Shown here in pieces: positions 11,252-25,375 of a stretch of DNA of 64,000 bases (its first letter is position 1; every line of letters begins with the position of its first letter). The stretch spans positions 2,647,001 to 2,711,000 of the forward strand of contig JAQPZY010001501.1 of NCBI GenBank assembly GCA_029931535.1, written 5' to 3'. A program made the position numbers and the translations under genes. The DNA comes from Margaritifera margaritifera. Taxonomy: Eukaryota > Mollusca > Bivalvia > Unionida > Margaritiferidae. The notes beneath the pieces were generated by a model, which searched no databases, had not been told where the DNA came from, and saw only the letters and a list, made by a program, of their open reading frames with translations.

Positions 11252-11818
11252 AAAACCAAAGTTATTAATAGTATTTTGTAACGTTATTAGACTTGAAAGA
11301 AATTAAAAGAAAAGTAAACTAAGAGAAAGTATGAGAAAAGTGAACACTGTTCACCTGATAGTTTTATTGGCAATTTATTAGTTTTGCTATTTTGGCGGTC
11401 ATCTCTCTGGTGCGAATACAAAACGATCGTGAAAGTGTTCAAGTATAAAATAATGTTTACTAAAAATCTCTTGAGCGCGAAATTTAACAGTGTGAAAACA
11501 CAACACATAACTGGAAAAAATGGCTACACTGAACCTTTATAACATACAGTAATCTACTGTGTTTTGTATATGAATATAGGTGTATATTTAAGCGGCAGAA
11601 ATTTAGAATGTATTACAAAAAACGAAAGCTAAAAGTGTTGTATGTGACTGGTCATTCGATTAAGCTTTGATTGTCTGCTTTTTACGAACCTGGCATTTGT
11701 GACCAAGCTGTTCTTTATTTAAGCATAGTGGTCATTAACCATTCCCCCCCCTCCATTACATATTGGAGTTGTATATTGGAGATCAAAATTTAAATAAATA
11801 TTGGCACATGTTAATTAA

Positions 11819-11861
<43 letters not shown>

Positions 11862-11876
11862 TATTATTATTATTAT
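11819..11876. repeat. (AAT)n/(ATT)n microsatellite, palindromic end
   Basis: AAT repeats switch to ATT, forming an inverted repeat. Confidence 0.95.
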
Positions 11877-13909
11877 TAAAACAATATTAGAATAAATTCT
11901 TGCTATTTCCCAATAATAGCTATAATGTCACACACACACACAACAGGTGCACCATAGAAAGCACACAGACATACAATACCTGGATCAAAATAGAGGTGGG
12001 AGGTATTAAGAAATAGTCCAGGTAAATATACTCACTCAAGTAGTGAAATATTTGAAGATATATGACCATGCAGTGTAAACACACAAGTTCGATGTCCTGA
12101 TCTCTTCTATTAAGTCTGGACTGGGCTGGAATGAAAGTGAAAGTGACACTTTAATAGGGTTTAATATTTGTGACTAACATATATCCTAATTTTAAATATT
12201 ATCTATGTTTATATTTAGTTTACTTCATTGGTTCAAAGGGTCAAACTAAACATATGATATTACGTAATGAAAGTCAATGCACTAAAACCCGTCTTGAGCA
12301 GTCACCTCTGGGAAGTAAGGAAAATGGCCTTTTATTCCAGTTTATTACTTAAAAGAGGTAATTACGACAATACGTAGGAGATATTGAAAAAGTGTCCATG
12401 TAAGACAGGTAGTTGCTAGATAGAGTTGACCTTGTCACTGACAACATCCTTTCACCAAGTATGAAAAAATAGCTTAAGTCGACTTAGATCATTAGGTGGT
12501 CAGTAAAACGCCGAAGTCGGCAGAAAGGGCAGAGTATTAACATGACCGTTCGAGTGCGACTGATAACTTTCGACTTTCATTTTGCACATTCCCATATTAC
12601 ATACTGTGTACGATTGACCTCACCCTCGAAAACACAGTAATACACACACTACACACACCTACAAACACCAGATAAAAACATCCGTCGTATATAACCCTTT
12701 CAATAAGTAGGGCGTTTTAATTATCTTCCCCGGATGACGTTAAAGGAAGAGAACAGGTAAACTGAAATGATTGCAATCTTCTATAGATAAGTGGAATTAA
12801 AAAGTTTTGATTTTCCATTTTTATTACTGTTTTATAAAAGATTGTCTTGTTATTATAATCTGAAGTTGATAACAAAACTTTCCAGACAGGACCTGCTGAG
12901 CACTAATACACGAGCAATGAGGGAAAAAAATCCCAAATCACACTCTTATTGGCAGGTGTGTTTATAATCATCTTTCCTGTTTTCAATTAATTATACCACC
13001 ATGCCAAATACCGTTTTGACAAAATAATCCACAAAACCATGCTGTGCAAAAATGTAAGAATCGAGAGAGATTCAAATAGTCATGACTTGTCATTAGTAAG
13101 TTAGATTTTAATCAGCAAGCATAAACGATCAAATGATTACTACATTCTGTGAAAGTTGTAAATGTCTCTTCAAGGAAACTCGCAGCTTGCGAATATCGTG
13201 TATATCGGATGGACTACTTTTTCACTTATCTTATTTTATGGATCAATATTCAAAATTGATGTCAGGAATCCAGTTTGACATTTAAAATCATTCTGACATT
13301 AAAAATGAATTAATTAAAGAAATTACATATACCTTAGAGATGTAACGAAAACTATGGAAACCTATTCCCCGTATAAGATCAAGACCAAAACCTGGTGTCC
13401 GAAATCAATACTGACAAAAAATATTCTTACATTTAAAAAAATTAAAAAAAATTAAAAAATACATTAAAACAACTATCGTAACATTTATAAATGGATTAAT
13501 TAAATACTGGAATAAAATAAGGAATATTACAATGTTAACTTTGATTCCCTTATTAAATAAAGCCTGAATATCGATTTCATCAAATCAAATTTGATAATAA
13601 ATATTGTACCACTAAACAATAAATAAATTGCAAGTAAAAAAATAAAATAAATACAAAAGAAAGAAAAAAAAAAAAACGGGAACACTTTCGTATCTAAATA
13701 CTTAATCACCGAACGTTAAGATTATGTATGTGAGCTCTCGTTGACATTCCCCGTATATCAAGAGACAAATTCTTTCTAGTATCTTTCCCATAAAGGCCAT
13801 CAAGATTTTTTTTAAAATCGATAGAAAAATTCCAAGTAGACTAAACAAATCCTATTTTTTTAAAATAAAGGATAAATTAAACGAGAACACATTTTTATTA
13901 TATATGTAA

Positions 13910-14080
13910 GTGTGAAATGTAGAAAATTATTGGCGAAATAGTTTTCATATATTTTCATTCCTATATTTTCACATGTGAAAAATGTATCCTTATAGTTTCA
14001 CGTGTGAAAATACAAGATTTCCCATCATGCCATGCGACGCTTGAGTGTGTGTGCCAACAGAAGTTATACCTGCAGCTGGT
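13910..14080. repeat. Interspersed repeat with TTTTCACATGTGAAAA palindrome, copy 1
   Basis: Contains TTATTGGCGAAATA, a TTTTCACATGTGAAAA palindrome and CCCATCATGCCATGCGA. It matches 36,620-36,780 in inverted orientation and, more weakly, 2,285-2,405. Confidence 0.75.
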
Positions 14081-15141
14081 TTTTGTGGCTTAGACTGCTT
14101 ACAAATTAAACCCCTATAAAAACGAATACATTAGATAAAAGTACATCCATTTTAATGAAATACCGATAAGTAATGCTACTATGTGGAGATTTTAACTCTT
14201 TTCGAATAATTTAAAAAACAAAAACAAAATAGATGTCGGTTGTATAAAGAAATTTGTCTCATTTTAAAATGTATAAATTAAAAAAGTACGTGTTCTTTAA
14301 TAGAAATAAAGAAACACTTATTTAGCTTTTTCGATTTAGTTCACAAATCAGTATCAGAAATACAAAATTACTAAAAATTATAAAAATATTAAACAACTGA
14401 TGCATTATGCAATCACGTGAAGAAAAGTGCATGTGGATTTCGGCCCTAGTTATTCTTCGATGTCCTGCTGAATCATCGTATGACGTTACAGCTGGTAAGG
14501 GAAATTACTCCTCCATACGCAAAGTGCAAATTTTTGATGACAGAGTCCTAGATTATATATTAATGAGTTTTACCAGGAATCAGTTAGAGGAGAATCCAAC
14601 CATGTTATATCAACACACACTATTAGAGATTTGAATAAATTGAAATTTTACTGTATTTTCTAAGGCTGTGGATGTACACAATGCTCACAAACTTGTAATT
14701 TAGCCCTTTATGCTACCTTTACGTCATAAACAAAGTGAACTCGACTAGGTCAACGTGAAAACGAAAGTAGTTCTAAATAAAAAATAAAACAAAACGAACA
14801 GATGGGGAATAGTAACTATACAAGAGTACGAACGAACAAATATTAGTACATGTAACCACAAACATTATTGTTAATTCAATAAAACGAAGGAAAAAGACGT
14901 ATATTATTGCAATCAATAAGAGAAGGAGTACGTAAGTACTTACCGTAAAAGAATTGCATCTAGATTGCCGCGAGGAATGTTGGGATAGCACGTGACTAAC
15001 AAGGCTATTTATATCTCAGTACTTCGAATTAGTGTTCATCTTGGAAATATACTTGGAAATACCAAAACAAAAAAATTACTTTCAAATTGCTACAGTTATA
15101 GTACACGAGCTCTGTGGCAATCGGAGTTTTTTCATATATAC

Positions 15142-15172
15142 CCCCCCCCCCACACACACACACACACACACA
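15142..15172. repeat. C-run and (CA)n microsatellite
   Basis: A poly-C stretch is followed by about 11 CA units. Confidence 0.95.
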
Positions 15173-15343
15173 AAATTGACAAAACGAAACTTCTAAGCCC
15201 AAAGGAGAGCAGATAACTTATTCACCGTGTAATTAATTTTTTTTCTTACATTGTCAACTTTAAACTGCAACAATAAAGTTTAAAGGCTAACAATTCATTG
15301 AGGACTTTTATGTAGAGAGGCACGGAAAACCGTGCAATCAAGC

Positions 15344-15346
<3 letters not shown>

Positions 15347-15379
<33 letters not shown>
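15347..15379. repeat. (GA)n microsatellite
   Basis: About 16 GA units. Confidence 0.97.
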
Positions 15380-15381
<2 letters not shown>

Positions 15382-15776
15382 AACAAAACTTACAACAAAA
15401 TCGCTTGCTGCGTATTTTATGATGCACTTGTTAAATCCTACTGTTTTTCGTGGCGAATAATACATTCTTTATGAGCGTACAAATTTCTCATTTTAGATGG
15501 ATTCACTATTTACTCCACGTGCAAATCATACGACGGTGCTAGGAAGGTAACGTTTTGACTCTTGATCTAATTTTGAGGAAAAAAATTGTTGTAAATAAGT
15601 CAGAACCAACTGAAACAAACGGAAATGTACTCTTGTAGAAAAATAGTTCTTAAAGGCAACATAACGATATACAAATAAATATTACTTCGACTGTTGCATA
15701 TTAAATTGTAAGTGTGTACACACTGTTCTGTTTCGTGTAAATTATTGTGAGGGAGAGGACCGTTTACAAGTTGGTA

Positions 15777-16079
15777 TTACCTACGGTTCGATCCCATTGC
15801 CATTTCTAATTAAGGCAATACAATTATTACCTACGGTCCGATCCCATTGCCATTTCTAATTAAGGTAATACAATTATTACCTACGGTCCGATCCCATTGC
15901 CATTTCTAATTAAGGCAATACAATTATTGACTACGGTCCGATCCCATTGCCATTTCTAATTAAGACAATACAATTATTGACTAGGGTCCGATTCCATTGC
16001 CATTTCTAATTAAGGCAATACAATTATTGACTAGGGTCTGATTCCATTGCCATTTCTAACTAAAGCAATACAATTATTG
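15777..16079. repeat. 50-bp tandem repeat, 6 copies
   Basis: Units contain GATCCCATTGCCATTTCTAA; divergence increases toward the right end. Confidence 0.93.
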
Positions 16080-16355
16080 AAATGAAATTGTTTAAGAGAA
16101 TTGACGGGTTACATCAGTGAAGTTCAATGAATAATAAACTCACGTTTTGAAATATTGATTGTGTCAGTTACCTGATTTGCAGGGACATATTGAAATTAAA
16201 ACTGTACTACATTCCAGTTGAAAAACATTTTTCGCGACGAACCTTAACAATATCCAGAGCAACCTCTTTTGTACTTCACTTCCTTTTTCGGTCTGCTTGA
16301 GTTAATAATAGTCGGACCCCCCTCCTCTCTTGGTTGGTTTCACACCTGTTTTGCA

Positions 16356-16458
<103 letters not shown>

Positions 16459-17254
16459 CCTGAGCAACACGACTTTTAACTTTTTTTATTTACAGCGAAA
16501 AACATTAGATTCTGCGTAATTACGTTTTTAGCGTTTTGTTCTTGCCTCGTTTGTGTAATCGTCCTATGTAGCTTTGTGCAATTTTGAGAAAGGAATCGGT
16601 CGATTCCGAAAGCGCTTGGGCTGGTGTCATTTTTGTATTGTTCTTTGCTAGTTTTTGTTTCCAAGCAGGAATCAACCGCATGCCGCGAGTAAGGGCACCT
16701 ATCGCTTTGCTCCCATGCATCATGTACATATAAAAGTTTACCAACACTTGCGTTCTACGTAATGAAGGTGACACTGTTTAAAAATGAAACCCTTCACATG
16801 TATATTGAAAGCTTCTTGCAGGGATAAATTTTCATTTTGACCTTTAAACACGTTTTTTTCTGTAACACACCCCTCCCAATATGCAGTGTTTAATACAAAG
16901 CGTTGCTTTTGTACACAATGTACATAGAACCAGAGACAACTATAATTATAAATGTATCTGGTAGTACTAATATATCAATGTTGGTTTCACCGTATCAAAA
17001 CAGTATGTAAATACATATTTTGTTCACATTTTTTTGTTTGTAAGTGTTCTTCGTCTGTGGGGAGCCGAGGCAACTCCGTTGGTAATTGTTCTTCATTATT
17101 GTTGTCCGCCTTGAAAATTATAATAAAAACAAACAAAACAAAATGTGTTCAGAGCTGGAGAAATCCACTTGGCCGATACCTGGGACAAGCTCAGATGCAG
17201 CTCAGGCAAGCTAAAGTTTGCAAGGTACTTGCCCGCAGGAAAATCCGAAGAATT

Positions 17255-17256
<2 letters not shown>

Positions 17257-17314
<58 letters not shown>
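17257..17314. repeat. (GA)n microsatellite
   Basis: About 29 GA units. Confidence 0.98.
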
Positions 17315-17317
<3 letters not shown>

Positions 17318-18054
17318 GGGTGGGGGCATGTTCAGTTCATAATGCGTTATTTTCTGTGCATTATATACTCTGTGATATTGCAAACAGTACATATATCAGC
17401 ACCTTTATTTAACATTGACATGGATCACATACTTCTATTACATAAATGCCCCCATTTTCATTCATCTAAAGCTCCTTTATTATTAAGTCCTGTATGGTTT
17501 TATTTTTTCTCATCCAAACTTAATTGTGACCTTTTTTCTCGTGACTTTTGTTTCCTGTGACTCTTTTCCCCACTGCCATTTAATAACTGCGAGCCCAACA
17601 AGGCTGTAATTCTAAGACGGAGAAGATTATTAAGGCAGTTATATTGCTCATGAGGAGTTAGGATATTCCTAGTTTGAGGCCCAATCCAGCTGCAAATTTC
17701 TCCATTTTGTATTCTGCATCTAACATCCAACCAGATTTTGATGGACAGAGGTTGCCTGTGGAACTACATGATAGATTAATGGAGATACAGTGGTACATCT
17801 CTGAAAAGCAGAGGTAATGTGTACCATAAACCTATCCACGATTTGAACATATGTACTATATCCCTATTTCCAGAGATGAAAATACTCGGTTTACTTGGAT
17901 TTTATGGTGCATCATTCCTTCAATTGTCCAATGCTATAATTGTAGAATTTCTCAAAATTAATCCAAGGAAATCTTGGGAGTAATCCCATTTTTTCTGTTA
18001 ATTCATTATCTATTCTGTGTCATCCAATCTTGTGAGATATAAACTCATTTGTAG

Positions 18055-18185
18055 CCTTGCACTTGGTACCAAAGGAAGTATTTAAGGTTGCCATAAAAAG
18101 TACACATTTATTAATTGTTGAAAGCTTGGTACCAAAGAAAGTTTGTAAGGTTGCCATAAAAAAACACACATTTATTAATCATTGA
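18055..18185. repeat. Imperfect duplication, about 62 bp
   Basis: Two copies containing CTTGGTACCAAAG and AAGGTTGCCATAAAAA. Confidence 0.85.
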
Positions 18186-19089
18186 AAGCAAAAGCATATC
18201 TGCACGTGACACCAAAACCCCCCAGCTGATTGATGTCTTCATGGGAGTTCTTATTTCTCCAATACACAAAATATAATGATAGAATAGAATACTGACAAGT
18301 CCCAGTGTACAGCCCTATTTTTCTAAATACTGTATACAATAAAATGTGAGTGTTCCAAACATCACAGATGGGTTGCGCTTATTAAATTGAGGCTTTAAAT
18401 CACACATATATATTTAGTCAATTAATCAACCCAATGATAAAACACTGACAATAAATAAATGCAGTTGTTTTAATCTCCTTATCTATTAAGGTCTAGTCCA
18501 TGCAACTTCACCTAATCCCTTTACAATTACTTGGACTCTCTCCAACTGAAATGTGCTTGTAAAAACAGATCAAACAAAAGTTCACCAAAAGAAACCTGTG
18601 TACTAAGTGCTTAGCTATATGAATATTTAAGCATCCAAAATTAAAAATATATGTATTTTTACACAGATTCCAGTGTCCAAGAGAACTTGGAGCAGAGTCA
18701 CTTCTTAAAATGAGCAAATAAATCCAAATTAGTTTCTGATCAGTTTAAAGCTAGTAGTTACATTAGAGTAAAATGATGAACTGAACATGGGCTAAAATAA
18801 CTCAGATGGTCAAGTATCTGTCAGGTGTGTGTGGGAATCTTTTTAAATCCTGGGTCTAGCTGCGCATTCCTGTCCCATGTGGCAGTTATAATACTTAAAA
18901 CAACACTTTTTTTTCCAACAGTACATAAACAAACTATGTGAGAAAGTCACTCATAGTAAGGAATATTTAAAAAAATGATTAACTGAATACAATAAAATGA
19001 AAACGTTTTCTTTTGTCAGTTACATCACATATGCATATTGCAAGAAACAACTATGCCCAAGCGTTTCACACTGTAACTGCCAGTGTTTT

Positions 19090-19816
19090 TGCCATATATG
19101 TATATAGGGATGATACAGCTTGCCATATATGTATATAGGGATGATACAGCTTGCCATATATGTATATAGGGATGATACAGCTTGCCATATATGTGTATAG
19201 GGATGATACAGCTTGCCATATATGTATATAGGGATGATACAGCTTGCCATATATGTTTATGGGGATGATACAGCTTGCCATATATGTATATAGGGATGAT
19301 ACAGCTTGCCATATATATATAAAGGGATGATACAGCTTGCCATATATGTTTATAGGGATGATACAGCTTGCCATATATGTTTATAGGAATGATACAGCTT
19401 GCCATATATGTTTATAGGAATGATACAGCTTGCCATATATGTTTATAGGAATGATACAGCTTGCCATATATGTTTATAGGAAAGATACAGCTTGCTATAT
19501 ATGTTTATAGGAATGATACAGCTTGCCATATATGTTTATAGGGATGATACAGCTTGCCATATATGTTTATAGGGATGATACAGCTTGCCATATATGTATA
19601 TAGGGATGATACAGCTTGCCATATATGTTTATAGGGATGATACAGCTTGCCATATATGTTTATAGGAATGATACAGCTTGCCATATATGTATACTGGGAT
19701 GATACAGTTTGCCATATATGTTTATAGGAATGATACAGCTTGCCATATTTATATATTGGGATGATACAGTTTGCCATATACATGTATGTATATACGGATG
19801 ATACAGTTTGCCATGT
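19090..19816. repeat. 31-bp minisatellite, about 23 copies
   Basis: Units contain GATACAGCTTGCCATATATG followed by a variable TATA/TTTA block. The period of 31 cycles through three frames and makes false ORFs on the minus strand. Confidence 0.95.
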
Positions 19817-20053
19817 GCAAACATTTGTCTGAGCAAGAAGAAAGGGTTTGAACCAAAGGGTTCAAAATCTTTTGTAAGTGCTCAGACACACATCTGCACA
19901 CAGCAAAGTTTATGTTATCATTATTCTTACATAATCTCTTATTAAGTACATAAAGAATATGCCAAATGCCACCCAAAAAGGTGCTTTGAAAGATGAAAAA
20001 TAAAATGAGTGCAGCTGACATCACAAAAGCACACATCAACCAGCAGATCAAGT

Positions 20054-20156
20054 CTATGTATGTATGCATGTATGTATGTATGTATGTATGTGTGTGTGTG
20101 TGTGTCTGTGTGTGTGTATGTATGTATGTATGTATGTATGTATGTATGTATGTATT
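20054..20156. repeat. (TATG)n/(TG)n compound microsatellite
   Basis: TATG tetranucleotides flank a TG tract. Confidence 0.97.
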
Positions 20157-22479
20157 TGGTGTAAAAAATGTACTGCCTTCTCAATGCATCCTACTTGTGT
20201 CTCAGAGAGAATATATTTGTCAGTGAGATTCAACCAGGTGTGGGAAAGCTGTTATGTGCAGTCAGGGTTACACATTTTCTCATGGTCTGGTAAAGTTATT
20301 ATTTTTTTAATTTACATCTGATTAAAAATACATGCATTTTGAAAATATCAAATTAACTTTTATTTAAAGATTTTTATATTATGGAGAATTCGCCAACTAA
20401 AAGCCAAGCAGAAACAATCATGAACAGAGAAACTTTAACTAAAAATCTGCAGAAAAAGAATTTGTTTAAATAGTTTTCTTAGTAATCAATATATCTCCTT
20501 TATTATACCATACCTGTTGCCAAAGCCCTGCCCTTATGTAGAAATACAAAATTTAAGACCTGAGAAGATCTATGAATTACCCTAAATAGCATTCCAAGGT
20601 TTAAAGGTTCTATCTCAAACAATAGAAGTAGGAACTATGACATTATGCATGTATCGATGCATGCAGGTGTGCACCAACAGGCAGTATTACACAACCGATT
20701 CCTTTTCCAAAAAGGTCCTGTTAACAATGAAGAGGATACTAATCCAATAGCTATGTAACATGACTTTGTTTCAAGGTGTTAAACTTGCTTTTATCTTATG
20801 GACCATATAATGAATTAACAAATGAGTTTAAATGTTTGGACAAAATTCACTGCTTGAATTTGCTCATTAGACTGCACAACAAATTGCTTTTTTCCCCCCA
20901 TTTTGTGATGCAAATGGGCACCAACTTTACCATGAAGTTTGTTTTATCACAGACTAAAACCAGTTTTCTCAAATACAAAGGTCACTGCTTTTAATATGAC
21001 TGCCATACAATTTCTTTGTTTTGAAACTTGACTTTTTGAGTACTACCAGTACTACATCATTTCTTAAATCAAATGAGGCTCCATTAAAGTTAATGGAAAT
21101 GAAAGTGAGTGGGTCTGACAATCCAAGGCCCATTAAAGTTAATGGAAATGAAAGTGAATGGGTCTGACAATCCAAGGGCATAACTTTGCTATATAATGAC
21201 TCAGAAAGCTGACAACTTAACTCATCCTAGGCCTTATCAATATCAAGCAGCAAACCAGATTTGACTTAAATCAAAGAATAATGGAAAAGTATTTAAAAAA
21301 GTGAGCCAATGTTGTAATCATAATGGGCCAACCTCATACTCAAATGAAATATCATTTACTTGGTTTATTTTGCCTGCTATCTGAATGAAACACCAAATAA
21401 ATTAAATTCTTTAAGATTCTCCTATTTAATGACTCTGACCATATCCTAACAGTGCAGGAGAAGTTAAAGTCTTCAATTGTATACCCCTTCAACATTACAG
21501 TCATCTTTCTTTCCAAAGTTTCAGCTTTCAAGTGATATCTTGAGGTGGTGTGAATGTTTTTCTTCTTTTTTTTCCATTGTTTTGGATCCAATTCTTCATC
21601 ATCTGTTTCACTTTCTGTTGAACTTTTGTCTTTACTTCTGTGGGTTTTACTGGCTTGTTCACCAAAGTCATCATATCTGCAGTAATTTGATTGCCTTCAA
21701 GGTCTAAGCATGATACTGAGGCAAAGAAATTAGTTACTGTAGTATCAGAAATGTTCATGGGGACTAATTTTCATGGTTTCTGTTGTTGCCCTTAACCACA
21801 AATTTAAATACCCAATGAAAAATTAACCTCAAATGATGATGACCCCCCCCCCCATTTTCTTACTGTGTTTTGTTCCTAGAGATTAACAAAGCTACAAGTA
21901 TTTGATAAATCAACGTCAATACTGTAATCTGGAAATAAAATTATTAGCTTCTACATGAGTTTATTTTATTTGAACCCTTTGAAAAAAGAATTATAAAGCA
22001 TTTTATATTGTTTCAATGTGCACGTTAGCGATCAGGTATCTGATAGCTGTAAGTTTCACTCACTGCCTTAAATCGATTTGTGAGATAAGTAAGGATAGAG
22101 AGAAACAAGAAAATGCATAAGGTATTCAAACACTAGTAATACTGAAAATGAAAGAAAGAATGATACAAAATACTAGTATCTGAAAATTAAATTTAATACT
22201 TATTCAAATCGATCCTTCATTCGAGAACAATTATTGTTGAAAAATTTAAATCCTCCTGAGAGCACATTTCATTTTATCCATGCATTTTTAATCCAAAAGG
22301 ACAACAAACCTGTAAAATACCAGAAGTATTGCTTCAAGCACTATTATTAATGAAACACTATGTATATACACTAATTACAGCTGGGTATTCAAGCTCACAC
22401 TTCAATGATTTTTGGATAAAGCCACTGTATCAACATTGTGTCAATCAAATCTCATGGTATACATACATGCTTGTCAGGC
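20157..22479. other. Intergenic
   Basis: No supported gene. A 21,758-21,528 minus ORF is lysine-rich but unrecognised. Confidence 0.5.
21070..21180. repeat. Tandem duplication, about 52 bp
   Basis: Two copies containing CCATTAAAGTTAATGGAAAT and GGGTCTGACAATCCAAGG. Confidence 0.9.
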
Positions 22480-22800
22480 AAATTGCAGAATTAAAGAAGT
22501 CCAGCTTTCACAAAACCACTGATAATAGGCCTGATCTTTCACTCATTGCCGCATGAGCTGCAATTATCCATTCAGTGTGACTTGGTTTGATTAATGATGT
22601 TGCAAGGTTCACAAATACACTAGTAACATCTTCCTTTTCAGTGATTGAGGCATGACCTGTCTAGCATACCAGTTGTGGAAGTGCGATTTTAATTCTTCTT
22701 TGTACTCTTTATTTATTGTCAAGTCTAATAGTTGAAGTCGGTCTGTACATGAGGCAGTCACAAACAAAGGAGTCATTCCAATGCCTGTCAATTTAGTTTA
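22480..22800 (-). pseudogene. Pogo/Jerky-type (DDE_1) transposase C-terminal fragment
   Basis: The minus-strand reading has TASCTDRLQLLDLTINKEYK, then FHNWYARQV, then KWIIAA, matching the end of DDE_1 transposases (CTDxLQPLDxxxNKxFK...WY). A stop interrupts the last helix, and the N-terminal and catalytic parts are missing. Confidence 0.75.
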
Positions 22801-22944
22801 TATCTTCGCACTTTGGTGGGTTCTAAACACATCAAATATTGCCACTGCCCGCTGATTGCAGTGAGCAAGGGGGCAGCCGGTTATGTGTATTGATCACTTT
22901 ATGGACAGTTTGTTTGAGTAACAGATCATACATATGTACTGTAA

Positions 22945-23205
22945 TAACCAATTGGATTAGTGTTGTTGCCTCCATCGGTTTCCTTTGATGTTGAGCACTC
23001 AAACGGAAACACGGTGTAAGTGATTGACCTTGACATAAGTTTTATTTGTGTTCATAGAGGTGTTAAAATTGTTTTAGTGTTGTTGGCTGTGTTGGCTTCC
23101 ATTGATGTTATTCACTTGGACAAAAAACACGGTGTAAGTAGTGAACTTTTGTCAGGTCTTTGATTTGTGCTCATACATGTGGTAGCATTGTTTTAAACAT
23201 TCAAG
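22945..23205. repeat. Imperfect duplication, about 105-120 bp
   Basis: Two diverged copies containing ACACGGTGTAAGT and a GTGTTGTTG...CATTGATGTT/CTTTGATGTT stretch. Confidence 0.65.
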
Positions 23206-25237
23206 TGACTGCCATTTGCATTGGGATAGTTTTATTCTTTTTTATTCTTTATTTTGGGTATTTGACAGGCAAAACCACAAATTTAAGTACACACAAAAAG
23301 GTCTTTCTTTACAACACTACGAAAATTGAGCCCCACAAAAATAAATGATACAACAGTATACTGTTGTTTCATATTTGGCTCTTGTCGAAAGTTTGATGCC
23401 TTTGCAAATGCAAATGGTGCTATGTCTGGCTCATATAATGTGACTGCAAACATGTGACTTATTAAAACTGCAGAGTACAGATTTTTCTTGTAGTCAAAAA
23501 AGTAAATAAAACCTCAATACACTACTTTAATTTTTTTCATATTTTCAATGAGGTTTTTAGAATTTGATAGCATACCAAGCTTATTCTCCACAAGAAATAT
23601 TATGGGATTTACTTAGTACATGATTATTTATGGAAAATCTCAAGTTTCACTATATATATATGGGATTAAAAGAATGGGGGTGGGGTGGGGTAACAGTTAG
23701 GCTGAGCATAGCTACTGGTGGAATTGGAAAAAAATCTCTTGATGGATATTGTTTATATTTCCAAAACAATCTTTGAGCAATTTAGACATTTAATGAGTGG
23801 TTACTACATCTGTATCAGATTAAAAGTACAATACAAGTCATAGTTTTTTGACTGCAGGACTTGTCTGTTTTTGCACAATTTTGCACAAGTCCTGCAATGG
23901 TATATCCTGGCTAAAGATGTTATAAATTGTATGCTTTTATAAAAATCTACATAAAATATGATATAAAACTAAGACCATTATAAAGTAAATAATATTAAAC
24001 TAAATGAAGAGATATACATTGCGGATAAAAAAAAATTACATTTCAAGAATTGCAAATAAAAAATTTTCTCCATGAAAAAAAGTTCATGCATTTTTAACAT
24101 TTCTCTGTAGTGATTTTTTAGTGATGTTACACGTTTGTACATTACAATCTTACAATCTGTGTCACTTGATGCACCACAAATGCATTGTAGTTACACACTA
24201 TCAATGGAACACAACTGATATCATGACAAAACCTACAATACAAATTTAAATGCAAAACTGTTCATGTTTTGATTATATGTTACAAATGCTACAGAAACAT
24301 GATACAGGTCATAAATTACTTAAAATTATCTAAAATTTATTACAAACTGTCAAAATTTTCAGAACTGAGCTTGAATATAAGTTTTATCCTCAGAAAATGT
24401 TAAGAATATGAGGCCAGATATTTCTACATGTAACAAGTAAGCCTACAACCTATCTACTGTGTATTCCTTACTTTGGCTTGAAGATATTTCAATTCCTCCA
24501 TGTCAAAAGCATAGTGTCCATTCTTTTTTACCAAATATAGTTTGTATTACTAATAACAGTAACAAACTTCATGGTCTTACAAAAATTAGTAACAAAGTAT
24601 TGATCCACTAACCTGTCAGGTCAGCTGTAAATGTCAAGGGAGGCAACTTACTTATGTACCTGGATAGACCGAATAGTAGTTATTTCTCTTATATATTGTT
24701 CACCTGATGGAAATACTTTCAATATTAGCAAATGCTTCTATATTGAAATGACCACAATAATTCCCAAAAAAAATGTTTCAAACATTATTATAAAATTCTC
24801 TAGTGACATCAAGAAAACAATATTTAGAACAATATTATAAAGATTATTTGAAGCAATATGTTTGTGATGGTAAATATAATGAAAAACAAATATCTATGGA
24901 GTTGTTTTTCCATGTGATTTTATGTCAATTAGTGTCATTCAGCCCTTTCAGCCATCAGTACTCTAAATACTTAGATTCTGTATGGTATCAATTATCTTGG
25001 ATTTCATGGTTACTAATCACCTCACCTTTAAAGAACCAACAATGGTCATACTGTGAAAACAATAGGGCACATTCCCCCAATCCACAAACTTATGTAATGA
25101 CAAAAATGTCATTGTTTGCAAAATTACAACATTGATGCATGCAAAAATAAATTGATAGTATTTAGAAAGAAAATGTTCAAAGTACGACAGTAAAATGTAA
25201 AATGTAATGTCTACTTGAGAAAAGCTGTGCAGCCTCT
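23206..25237. other. Intergenic, downstream of the TTC23-like gene
   Basis: AT-rich; no gene or named repeat recognised. Confidence 0.5.
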
Positions 25238-25375
25238 TACCGTACATACTCGTGTATAAGCCGATACCAACTGCAAACTGCATAGACCCAGATCTGCCGT
25301 CGCATAATGTGCGGGCAGATCTGGGTCTATGTTGTTTGCATTTGGACCTGGAAATATACGTGAGTATAGACAGTA
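25238..25375. mobile_element. Twin-hairpin MITE, copy A (one hairpin lost)
   Basis: It starts TACCGTACATACTCGTGTAT and ends with the reverse of the same motif. Inside is a single hairpin with arms around CATAGACCCAGATCTGCC; its outer arms come from different hairpins of the full copies. Confidence 0.85.

Larger units (their letters stand above)
9715..15776. other. Intergenic, simple repeats only
   Basis: Apart from the microsatellites and the repeat at 13.9 kb listed separately, nothing recognisable. Confidence 0.55.

Noticed and set aside
19020..19783. Several overlapping minus-strand ORFs with 31-residue periodicity
   Set aside because: They are products of the 31-bp array read in successive frames.
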